From the NCBI GenBank assembly GCA_945872035.1, contig CAMBYA010000183.1, positions 1 to 5,593 of the forward strand: a stretch of 5,593 bases of DNA, written 5' to 3'. The translations under genes and the position numbers were made by a program. The DNA comes from Rhizobium sp. Q54 (GTDB lineage: Bacteria; Pseudomonadota; Alphaproteobacteria; SMXS01). Numbering within the stretch: the stretch's first letter is position 1; each line of letters starts with the position of its first letter. Under the pieces are notes generated by a model. The model searched no databases. It was not told the origin of the DNA and saw nothing but the letters and a program-made list of their open reading frames with translations. Positions 1 to 5,467 of the stretch are shown piece after piece.

Positions 1-709
1 CGTTGTCACGCTCGTTCAGGCCCGGCCGGGGCTGATGCGTCGGCGTGGTTACGGCCGGATTGTTCGGCGCGCCCTTGTAGCCGGTGCGGTTGTCGTAATC
101 GCGCCGGTCGTTGTCGCGCCGGTCATTGTCGCGCCGGTCGTTGTCGCTGCGATCGCGTCCATCGCGGTCGTTCCGGTCACGCCCGTCACGGTCGTTACGG
201 TCGCGGCCATCGTGGCGGTCCCGGTCATTCCAGTCGCGGTCGCGGTGATTGCCGTCGTTCCAGTCGCGGTCGCGGCGCGGGCCCCAACTGGTCCGATATT
301 TGTCGTGGTAATGGCGCTCCCAGCGGCCACGTTCGCGATAGAACGGGCGGCCGCGATAATAGTTGTCCCAGTAGTTGCCGAAGCTGAACGACAGGAAGCC
401 GATGCCGACATAGGGACCTGCGTCGATCAGTCTGGTGCGACGGCTCCGATAATCGACCACGACATCGCGGGCGTCCACCCAGCCGCGATCCGAGCGGTAG
501 CCGACGTCGCAAAAGCTCCAATCGTTCAGGCAGCCGAAAATCTCGACACGGCGGTCAGGGTTGATCATGCGGATCGTGGGATAATCGTAGTCCGGCCCTG
601 CGCGCAGCTGGGTCGGCTGGGTCGTGAAGCCTGTCGCAGCCTGGGCTGCGGCGGGGACGAGTGCCGCGCCGGCGACAAGCACCGCGGCGGCGATTGACTT
701 GCGAAACAT
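1..709 (-). CDS. Secreted bacterial SH3-domain protein with Asp/Arg-rich repeat tail (gene A, 3' end outside window)
   Basis: Reading leftward from the ATG at 709-707, 236 codons stay open to the window edge, so the C-terminus is missing. Residues 1-24 form a signal peptide (basic MFRK, hydrophobic stretch, AQA cleavage site), so the product is predicted to be exported to the periplasm or envelope. Residues about 27-87 resemble a bacterial SH3 (SH3b/SH3_3) domain: LRAGPDYDYP, then GCLNDWSFCDV with Cys60 and Cys67, then RGWVDARDVV. Residues about 105-135 carry the segment YWDNYYRGRPFYRERGRW shared with gene B. From about 146 onward the chain is an Asp/Arg/Asn repeat tail, then a Pro/Thr-rich stretch. 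The start is supported by GGAGAG (719-714) just upstream and an EcfG-type promoter at 799-774. SH3b domains often bind peptidoglycan or peptides; the ligand here is unknown. The protein family is clear, the function is not. Confidence 0.85.
   Translation of the reverse strand, partial: MFRKSIAAAVLVAGAALVPAAAQAATGFTTQPTQLRAGPDYDYPTIRMINPDRRVEIFGCLNDWSFCDVGYRSDRGWVDARDVVVDYRSRRTRLIDAGPYVGIGFLSFSFGNYWDNYYRGRPFYRERGRWERHYHDKYRTSWGPRRDRDWNDGNHRDRDWNDRDRHDGRDRNDRDGRDRNDRDGRDRSDNDRRDNDRRDNDRRDYDNRTGYKGAPNNPAVTTPTHQPRPGLNERDN
99..143 (-). repeat. Three tandem 15-bp units inside gene A
   Basis: Plus-strand unit TCGCGCCGGTCGTTG occurs at 99-113, 114-128 and 129-143; the middle copy differs by one base (ATTG for GTTG). 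Because 15 is a multiple of three, copy changes keep the frame. On the coding (minus) strand it encodes a run of about three RRDND units, residues about 189-206. Near-identity at DNA level suggests recent slippage or expansion. Confidence 0.85.
140..211 (-). repeat. Three 24-bp imperfect units (DGRDRNDR) inside gene A
   Basis: Residues 167-174 and 175-182 are both DGRDRNDR and residues 183-190 are DGRDRSDN, giving a 24-base period in the coding strand. Nearby, RDRDWND is also repeated (residues 146-152 and 156-162). The tail therefore looks built by in-frame duplication of short Asp/Arg blocks. It has nearly balanced charge and is probably disordered. Confidence 0.75.
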
Positions 710-713
710 GGTT

Positions 714-719
714 CTCTCC
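714..719 (-). promoter_or_regulatory. Shine-Dalgarno sequence of gene A
   Basis: The coding strand reads TGGAGAGAACC directly before the ATG at 709. The GGAG core lies six bases from the start codon, which fixes this start over the later in-frame ATG at codon 48. Confidence 0.75.
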
Positions 720-773
720 AAGAGCTTTGTTGTTTCCCGTGCGGCTGGCATTCGGCTCCGCACTTGGTGTGCG

Positions 774-799
774 AACGTCGCGATCTCACGATCGGTTCC
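774..799 (-). promoter_or_regulatory. EcfG-type general stress promoter for gene A
   Basis: On the minus strand GGAAC (799-795) is followed by exactly 17 bases and CGTT (777-774). This is a perfect match to the known alphaproteobacterial sigma-EcfG consensus GGAAC-N16/17-CGTT. Transcription would begin near 767 and give a leader of roughly 58 bases before the ATG at 709. Location, orientation and a matching element before the paralogous gene B all support it. It has not been tested. Confidence 0.7.
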
Positions 800-808
800 G
801 TCCTTGCT

Positions 809-833
809 AGAGCCCCGGCATCGCCGGTGCTCT
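809..833. other. Inverted repeat between decayed copy and gene A
   Basis: AGAGC and CCGGC at 809-819 pair with GCCGG and GCTCT at 823-833 around the loop ATC, with one C/T mismatch. It lies just past the 3' end of the decayed SH3 gene, where a leftward terminator would be expected. No T-run follows on either strand, so an intrinsic terminator is not established. Confidence 0.4.
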
Positions 834-850
834 CCTACTGGCCCAACCTG

Positions 851-1105
851 TCAGTTGCTGTTGTCGCGCCAGTCGTCGTCTACGCGGCGGTCATGGTCAT
901 GCCAGTGGTGCTCCCAGCGAACCCGCTCCCGGTAAAACGGGCGTCCACGATAGTGACTGTCCCAATAAGAGCCGAAGCTGAACTGGAAGGTCGGGACATT
1001 CCACGCCGCACCGTCCATAAGCCGGCGACCGCGATGCTCGGCCTGAACGTCACGACGGATGCGCCCAGAGCGATGGCGGCGAGGGGTGAGTGCCTTCTTG
1101 AGTAT
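851..1105 (-). pseudogene. Decayed third copy of the SH3-protein family (SH3 domain deleted)
   Basis: Leftward from 1105 the sequence reads ATA CTC AAG AAG GCA CTC ACC (ILKKALT), then, after one extra C in a CCCC run (1083-1086), LAAIALGASVV. This aligns with the signal peptide of gene B (MIRKTVT, AAAIALGAAVL). The start codon appears to be ATA instead of ATG. In the other frame the sequence resumes as GRRLMDGAAWNVPTF and YWDSHYRGRPFYRERVRW, matching GRRVVYGMPWGVPTV and YWDNHYRGRGFYRDRDNW of gene B. It ends in a short Asp/Arg tail with TGA at 853-851. The SH3 domain, about 60 codons in gene B, is absent. An upstream TTG (1180-1178) could start a 109-residue open frame, but its first 25 residues match nothing in the paralogs, it lacks a Shine-Dalgarno sequence, and it would misread the signal peptide. 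It is therefore called a remnant, not a gene. Confidence 0.75.
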
Positions 1106-1376
1106 CAGAGCTTCGTTCAGCACGTGTTCCCATTGAACGACGATGCATCGGAAATTCTTCGCCCGGATATCGAGCGTCAAAGATAAATGTCAATTAAAAA
1201 ACATTGATACCGGCACGTTAAGCTTTAATTAATTAGTATAATTGTTTAAATAGAAATCATTTTATCATTCATGGAAATAATATTAATGTAAATTATGAAT
1301 GGAATGGGGATTGTAACATAATATGTATTGTCTGGGAGAAACTCCGCGGGAAACATAAAAAAGAGTGGTGGGGCCC
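1106..1376. other. Gene-free spacer with a strongly AT-rich island
   Basis: No convincing gene lies here. GC content by hand count is 15 of 60 at 1201-1260 and 14 of 60 at 1261-1320, far below the GC-rich genes on either side. The island includes TTAATTAA (1225-1232) and an inverted repeat, CATTCAT (1266-1272) with ATGAATG (1295-1301). Such stretches may bind AT-preferring silencers (MucR/Ros-type proteins in alphaproteobacteria), act as promoter UP sequence, or mark an old insertion junction; none can be chosen from sequence alone. Frames open across it are short and use codons unlike the neighbours. Confidence 0.6.
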
Positions 1377-1401
1377 GGAACAACTCGGACAAGCCGACGT
1401 T
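1377..1401 (+). promoter_or_regulatory. EcfG-type general stress promoter for gene B
   Basis: GGAAC (1377-1381) is followed by exactly 16 bases and CGTT (1398-1401), a perfect match to the sigma-EcfG consensus GGAAC-N16/17-CGTT. Transcription would begin near 1408, leaving a leader of about 60 bases. That matches the spacing at gene A. The leader contains a small hairpin, GCGGC-AAA-GCCGC, at 1422-1434. Confidence 0.75.
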
Positions 1402-1456
1402 CTTCAGTTCGGTTCGGGCGTGCGGCAAAGCCGCCTCCGGTCCGTAAAAACCGGTG

Positions 1457-1464
1457 AGAGGAGA
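1457..1464 (+). promoter_or_regulatory. Shine-Dalgarno sequence of gene B
   Basis: AGAGGAGA precedes the ATG at 1470, with the AGGAG core (1459-1463) six bases away. This fixes the start of gene B. Confidence 0.8.
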
Positions 1465-1469
1465 CCGAA

Positions 1470-1961
1470 ATGATCAGGAAGACCGTTACTGCCGCCGCCA
1501 TCGCCCTTGGCGCGGCGGTTCTTGTCTCGGCCCCGGCCAATGCCGTGCCGGGCTATGCGACCGACCGGCTCGAGGTGAAGGCCGGCCCCGACTATGACTA
1601 CCCGACCGTCGCCTATGCCCGTTCGGGCGTGCGACTGGAGATCAACGGCTGTCTGCGCGACTGGTCCTGGTGCGACGTGTCTACGCCGCGCGGTCGCGGC
1701 TGGGTGATCGGCGATGACGTCGTCGCCGAGCGTAATGGCCGCCGCGTCGTCTACGGCATGCCCTGGGGCGTTCCGACCGTGACGTTCACCGTCGGCAACT
1801 ACTGGGACAACCACTACCGTGGACGCGGCTTCTACCGCGACCGCGACAACTGGGACCGCCGCTGGAATGACTACGGTCCCAAGCGCAACTGGTGGAGCGA
1901 CCATGACGGCAACGACCGTGACGGCGATGGTCGAGACCGGGACCGGGACCGCCCGAGGTAA
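1470..1961 (+). CDS. Secreted bacterial SH3-domain protein (gene B)
   Basis: A 163-residue protein. Residues 1-25 form a signal peptide (MIRK, alanine-rich core, APANA cleavage site), so export to the periplasm or envelope is predicted. Residues about 30-88 are an SH3b-type domain: VKAGPDYDYPTV, then GCLRDWSWCDV with Cys61 and Cys68, then GRGWVIGDDVV. The two cysteines are at the same places in gene A and could form a disulfide. Residues 102-128 contain YWDNHYRGRGFYRDRDNW, shared with gene A and the decayed copy. The tail (from about 129) is rich in Asp, Arg and Trp and ends in short DRD repeats, much shorter than in gene A. An EcfG-type promoter at 1377-1401 suggests expression during general stress and stationary phase. 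SH3b domains commonly contact peptidoglycan; the ligand and role here are unknown. Confidence 0.92.
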   Translation: MIRKTVTAAAIALGAAVLVSAPANAVPGYATDRLEVKAGPDYDYPTVAYARSGVRLEINGCLRDWSWCDVSTPRGRGWVIGDDVVAERNGRRVVYGMPWGVPTVTFTVGNYWDNHYRGRGFYRDRDNWDRRWNDYGPKRNWWSDHDGNDRDGDGRDRDRDRPR

Positions 1962-1984
1962 CGGCTGACGCCATGCCGGAAAGG

Positions 1985-2019
1985 AGAGGCTCCGGTTCAC
2001 GCCGGGGCCTCTTCGCTTT
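1985..2019 (+). terminator. Hairpin terminator after gene B
   Basis: AGAGGCTCCGG (1985-1995) pairs with CCGGGGCCTCT (2002-2012) over 11 positions, one of them a G-U pair, around the six-base loop TTCACG. TCGCTTT follows, a weak T-run. It begins 24 bases after the stop of gene B and ends before the promoter of the exporter gene, so it should insulate the two units. Confidence 0.65.
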
Positions 2020-2033
2020 GCCCCAACCGATCG

Positions 2034-2061
2034 CTTCAACCGGCCCGCGCTGTGCTATATA
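2034..2061 (+). promoter_or_regulatory. Probable housekeeping promoter for the atm1-psd-pssA operon, giving a leaderless mRNA
   Basis: CTATAT (2055-2060) equals the -10 element known from rhizobial housekeeping promoters (CTTGAC-N17-CTATAT). A poor -35, CTTCAA, lies at 2034-2039, with a spacer of only 15 bases. Transcription should start about seven bases after the -10, at 2067-2068, which is essentially the A of the ATG at 2068. No Shine-Dalgarno sequence lies between. Confidence 0.5.
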
Positions 2062-2067
2062 GCCGCG

Positions 2068-3918
2068 ATGGATTCCGAAATCGACGAGCGCGCGCCGAAG
2101 CGTGAGCGCCATCACCTGAAGACCGTCAAGACCCTGCTGCCATACCTTTGGCCCGCGGGCGAACCGGACATGAAGGCGCGCGTCGTCGCCGCGCTGGTCC
2201 TGCTCGCCGCATCGAAGGGCCTGACCGTGGCGATCCCGCTGGTCTACAAGGAAGTCGTCGCCAGCCTGACGCATCAGGGCGGCATCGTGGGATCTCCCGC
2301 CTTCGCGATTCCCGTCTTCCTGATCCTCGGCTATGGCATTGCCAGAATGTTGGCGCCGTCGCTGGGCGAACTGCGCGACATGATATTCGCGAAGGTCGGC
2401 CAGCAGGCGCTGCGCCGGGTGGCGCTCAGGGTGTTCCGCCACATCCACGCGCTGTCACTGCGCTTTCACCTGGACCGGCGCACCGGCGGTCTCAGCCGGG
2501 TGATCGAGCGCGGCACCCAGGGCATCGACTTCGCCCTGCGCTTCATGATCTTCAACATCATCCCGACTATCCTGGAGATCGGCTTTGTCGCGGCCATGAT
2601 GTGGGGCGTGCTCGACTGGCGCTATGCCGCCGCGACCGTCGTCACGATCGTTGTCTACGTGATCTTCACGTTCGGCATCACCGAGCGCCGACTCAAGCTC
2701 CGCCGCGAGATGAACCGGCAGGATACCGAGGCCAATACCAAGGCCATCGACAGCATGCTGAACTACGAGACCGTCAAATACTTCAACAACGAGGAGCACG
2801 AGGCCCGCCGTTTCGACAAGGCCATGCAGCGTTACGAACGCGCCGCCGTACTCAATCAAAGCAGCCTGTCGCTACTCAACACCGGCCAGGTCACCATCAT
2901 TTCCGTCGGCCTGGCCGTGGTGATGCTGATGTCGGCCTATGACATGGCGTCGGGGCGCCACGGCATCGACGACTTCGTGTTCGTCAACATGCTGCTGGTG
3001 CAGCTTTTCCTGCCGCTCAACTTCCTTGGCTTCGTTTACCGCGAGATGCGCCAGTCGCTGATCGACATGGAAGCCATGTTCGACCTTCTGGGCGAACCAC
3101 GCGAGGTCGAGGACAAGCCGGACGCCGAGGCGCTCATCACTGCCGGCGGCGAAATCGTGTTCGACACGGTGTCGTTCCACTACAAGCCCGACCGTCAGAT
3201 CCTGCACGATGTCAGTTTCACGGTTCCGGCCGGGCACACCGTCGCCATCGTCGGCCACAGCGGCGCGGGCAAGTCGACGATCTCCCGGTTGCTGTACAGG
3301 TTCTACGAGGTCACCGGCGGCGCCATCCGCATCGATGGCCAGAACATCGCCGACGTCACCCAGACCAGCCTGCGCCGCGCCATCGGCATCGTGCCGCAGG
3401 ATACGGTGCTGTTCAACGACACCATCGGCTACAACATCGGCTATGGCCGGCCCGAGGCGCCGTTCGAGGAGGTGCGCGAGGCGGCGCGGATGGCGGCCAT
3501 CGACGATTTCATCACCTCGCTGCCGATGGGCTACGAGACTAATGTGGGCGAGCGGGGACTGAAGGTATCGGGCGGCGAGAAGCAGCGCATCGCCATTGCC
3601 CGCACCATCATGAAGAACCCGCCGATCCTGATCCTGGACGAGGCGACCTCGGCGCTCGATACCAACACCGAGAAGGAAATCCAGGGGGCGCTGAAGACCA
3701 TATCCCGCGACCGCACCACCCTGGTGATCGCGCACCGGCTGTCTACCGTGGTCGACGCCAACGAGATCATCGTGCTCGAGCACGGCAGGATCGTTGAGCG
3801 CGGAACGCATGCGGGGCTTCTCGCGTTGCCGGGCGGACTCTACGCGACCATGTGGCAACGCCAGCAGGAGGCCGTCGCGGCCGCCGAGAAGCTGGAAACG
3901 CTGGCAGCCGACTACTAA
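2068..3918 (+). CDS. atm1: Atm1/ABCB7-type ABC exporter, fused permease and ATPase
   Basis: A 616-residue half-transporter expected to work as a homodimer in the inner membrane. Residues about 35-330 form the six-helix exporter domain; residues about 360-595 form the ATPase. Visible motifs are Walker A GHSGAGKST (396-404), the Q-loop VPQD (Gln444), signature SGGEKQR (501-507), Walker B ILILDEATSALD (520-531) and the switch His556 in AHRLST. All catalytic residues are present. Assignment to the Atm1 group rests on NYETVKYFNNEEHEARRF (232-249), LNTGQ (270-274, holding the Asn and Gln that contact glutathione in known Atm1 structures) and FVYREMRQSLIDMEAMFDLL (322-341). The family exports glutathione-linked or sulfur compounds, tied to iron-sulfur supply in mitochondria and to metal tolerance in bacteria; the substrate here is inferred. 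The ATG at 2068 has no Shine-Dalgarno sequence and sits next to a CTATAT box. psd follows 31 bases after the stop. Confidence 0.93.
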   Translation: MDSEIDERAPKRERHHLKTVKTLLPYLWPAGEPDMKARVVAALVLLAASKGLTVAIPLVYKEVVASLTHQGGIVGSPAFAIPVFLILGYGIARMLAPSLGELRDMIFAKVGQQALRRVALRVFRHIHALSLRFHLDRRTGGLSRVIERGTQGIDFALRFMIFNIIPTILEIGFVAAMMWGVLDWRYAAATVVTIVVYVIFTFGITERRLKLRREMNRQDTEANTKAIDSMLNYETVKYFNNEEHEARRFDKAMQRYERAAVLNQSSLSLLNTGQVTIISVGLAVVMLMSAYDMASGRHGIDDFVFVNMLLVQLFLPLNFLGFVYREMRQSLIDMEAMFDLLGEPREVEDKPDAEALITAGGEIVFDTVSFHYKPDRQILHDVSFTVPAGHTVAIVGHSGAGKSTISRLLYRFYEVTGGAIRIDGQNIADVTQTSLRRAIGIVPQDTVLFNDTIGYNIGYGRPEAPFEEVREAARMAAIDDFITSLPMGYETNVGERGLKVSGGEKQRIAIARTIMKNPPILILDEATSALDTNTEKEIQGALKTISRDRTTLVIAHRLSTVVDANEIIVLEHGRIVERGTHAGLLALPGGLYATMWQRQQEAVAAAEKLETLAADY

Positions 3919-3934
3919 TTGCCGGACAATGACC

Positions 3935-3947
3935 GGAGAGGGCGAGG
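3935..3947 (+). promoter_or_regulatory. Shine-Dalgarno sequence that decides the psd start
   Basis: The purine-rich GGAGAGGGCGAGG lies between two in-frame ATGs, at 3929 and 3950. It can serve only the second, at about seven bases from the GGAGAGGG core, so 3950 is the preferred start. The first ATG lacks such a site. Confidence 0.65.
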
Positions 3948-3949
3948 CA

Positions 3950-4660
3950 ATGGAAAACCACAACATCATCGACAGCATCAAATCCGTGTTCGTCCCGATC
4001 CATCGGGAGGGATACCCGTTCATCGCCATCTTCGCGGTGGTGACCTTTCTGCTGATGTGGGCCTGGGCACCGCTCGGCCTGGTCGGCTTCGTGCTGACCG
4101 TCTGGTGCGTCTATTTCTTCCGCGATCCCGACCGGACGACTCCGGTGCGCGAGGGCCTGGTCATCAGCCCGGCCGACGGCCTCGTCGTGTCGATCCGGCC
4201 GGCGCCGCCGCCACCGGAGCTGGAAATGGGCACCGACCCGCGCATGCGCATCGCGATCTTCATGAACGTGTTCGATTGTCACGTGAACCGTTCACCCTGC
4301 GAGGGCACGATCACCAAGAAGGTCTACAGCCCGGGCCTGTTCCTCAATGCGACGCTGGACAAGGCCAGCGAGGACAACGAGCGCATGGCGCTGCGCATGT
4401 CGACCGTGACCGGCAAGGATGTGGCGTTCGTCCAGATCGCCGGGCTGGTGGCGCGGCGAATCGTCTGCAAGGTGAAGCTTGGCGAGATGCTGAAGACTGG
4501 CGAGCGCATCGGCATCATCCGCTTCGGCAGCCGGGTCGACGTCTATCTGGACGCGGGGATGTCGCCCATGGTCGTCGTCGGCCAGAAGGCGGTGGCCGGC
4601 GAAACCATCCTGGCCGACGAAAGAGCGGTCGATCCACCGCAGCTTGGCGAGGTCCGTTGA
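3950..4660 (+). CDS. psd: Phosphatidylserine decarboxylase proenzyme, short form
   Basis: A 236-residue protein that converts phosphatidylserine to phosphatidylethanolamine and CO2 at the inner membrane. Residues about 22-57 form one or two membrane-anchoring helices. SPADG (73-77, Asp76) and FDCHVNRSP (108-116, His111) hold the likely Asp and His that drive self-cleavage. RFGSR (191-195) is the processing site: cleavage between Gly193 and Ser194 would yield a large beta chain and a short alpha chain of 43 residues, with Ser194 becoming the pyruvoyl cofactor. The length fits the short Psd class of about 210-235 residues found in alphaproteobacteria rather than the long E. coli type (about 320). 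The start at 3950 is chosen on its Shine-Dalgarno sequence; an in-frame ATG at 3929 would add seven residues. It lies 31 bases after atm1 and 2 bases before pssA, so cotranscription and coupled translation with pssA are likely. Confidence 0.95.
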   Translation: MENHNIIDSIKSVFVPIHREGYPFIAIFAVVTFLLMWAWAPLGLVGFVLTVWCVYFFRDPDRTTPVREGLVISPADGLVVSIRPAPPPPELEMGTDPRMRIAIFMNVFDCHVNRSPCEGTITKKVYSPGLFLNATLDKASEDNERMALRMSTVTGKDVAFVQIAGLVARRIVCKVKLGEMLKTGERIGIIRFGSRVDVYLDAGMSPMVVVGQKAVAGETILADERAVDPPQLGEVR

Positions 4661-4662
4661 CC

Positions 4663-5448
4663 ATGAACGCTCCGCTCCATCGGCGATTGCCGCCGGTCGT
4701 GCCGGTGAGGGCGCTCGCGCCCACCGTGCTCACCGTGCTGGCGCTTTGTTCGGGTGTCAGCTCGATCCGCTACGCATTCCAGGAGCGGTGGGAGGCGGCG
4801 GTGATCGCGATTCTGCTCGCCAGCCTGTTCGACCTGCTGGACGGCCGCGTCGCGCGGATGATCAAGGGAACCTCCAAGTTCGGCGCCGAGCTCGATTCGC
4901 TCTCGGACGTGATCTGCTTCGGCGTCGCGCCTGCGATCATCCTGTATTTCTGGACCCTGCACGACGTCCCGCGCTTCGGCTGGGCGGTGGCGCTGCTGTA
5001 CTGCGTCTGCTGCGCTCTCAGGCTCGCGCGCTTCAACATCATGGACCAGAGCGCGGCCGAGGATGGCACGGTGCACAAGCATTTCATGGGCATGCCCGCG
5101 CCGGCTGCGGCGGGTCTCGCACTGGTGCCGTTCGCCATCTCCTTCCATACCGAATCGGATTTCTTCCGCGAGCCCGAAGCGTGCTCGATATATTTGGCCG
5201 TGCTGGCGCTGATGATGGTCAGCAAAGTGCCGACCCTGTCGACCAAGCACGTCCGCATCAGCCGCCAGCTGGTATTGCCGTTGCTGGTCGGCGCCGTGAT
5301 CCTCGCCGCGCTGCTGGCGTCTTCCTTCTGGGCGACCTATGTGGGGCTTGCGGCGATCTACGCCATCCTGCTGCCGGTCGTCGCGGTACAGTCCATGCGC
5401 GAGAATCGCAAGGAGCCGCCGGAGAAGCCGGCCGGTCCTCTGGAATAG
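4663..5448 (+). CDS. pssA: CDP-diacylglycerol--serine O-phosphatidyltransferase (type II PssA)
   Basis: A 261-residue integral membrane enzyme making phosphatidylserine from CDP-diacylglycerol and serine, the step before Psd. The CDP-alcohol phosphatidyltransferase signature is complete: D57-LL-D60-G61-RV-A64-R65, then G74, D78 and D82; these Asp residues bind the divalent metal and the CDP group. ALRLARFNI (118-126) and FMGMPAPAAAG (141-151) are further marks of the PssA subgroup. Several hydrophobic segments, about 20-35, 45-58, 84-98, 106-118, 148-160, 175-187 and 203-240, fit the multi-helix fold of the family. The C-terminus is a charged tail (MRENRKEPPEKPAGPLE). ATG at 4663 begins two bases after the psd TGA, and GAGG (4649-4652) inside the end of psd is the probable ribosome site about ten bases upstream, so translation is likely coupled. 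Length is normal for type II enzymes. Confidence 0.95.
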   Translation: MNAPLHRRLPPVVPVRALAPTVLTVLALCSGVSSIRYAFQERWEAAVIAILLASLFDLLDGRVARMIKGTSKFGAELDSLSDVICFGVAPAIILYFWTLHDVPRFGWAVALLYCVCCALRLARFNIMDQSAAEDGTVHKHFMGMPAPAAAGLALVPFAISFHTESDFFREPEACSIYLAVLALMMVSKVPTLSTKHVRISRQLVLPLLVGAVILAALLASSFWATYVGLAAIYAILLPVVAVQSMRENRKEPPEKPAGPLE

Positions 5449-5467
5449 AATACTTCGCGATGGTTCC

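Noticed and set aside
99..211. CRISPR-like or non-coding tandem repeats
   Set aside because: Units are contiguous, have no spacers, are multiples of three and encode the Asp/Arg tail of gene A.
35..697. Long rightward open frame rich in Val/Ala/Pro opposite gene A
   Set aside because: It is the mirror of the Asp/Arg repeats of gene A (GAC/CGC codons read backward as Val, Ala, Thr). The leftward frame has a signal peptide, SH3 motifs, Shine-Dalgarno sequence and promoter; this one has none.
809..833. Intrinsic terminator after the decayed copy
   Set aside because: The stem is good, but neither side is followed by a T-run, so it is listed only as an inverted repeat.
1040..1090. Apparent match of the remnant's unshifted frame (TPRRHRSGR) to STPRGRG of gene B
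   Set aside because: The shifted frame of the same bases aligns much better, without gaps, to the gene B signal peptide (LAAIALGASVV against AAAIALGAAVL), so the short match is likely chance.
1133..1160. Possible EcfG promoter before the decayed SH3 copy
   Set aside because: CGTT is present on the minus strand with CGAAG 17 bases before it, but CGAAG matches GGAAC at only three of five positions, and the distance to the old start (about 32 bases) differs from the other two genes (65-70).
764..1186. Rightward 140-codon open frame over the decayed SH3 copy
   Set aside because: It lies antisense to clear SH3-family homology and has no recognisable domain or ribosome site.
2872..4029. Leftward 385-codon open frame opposite the exporter gene
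   Set aside because: It is antisense to an ABC exporter with every ATPase motif intact, and has no signal of its own.
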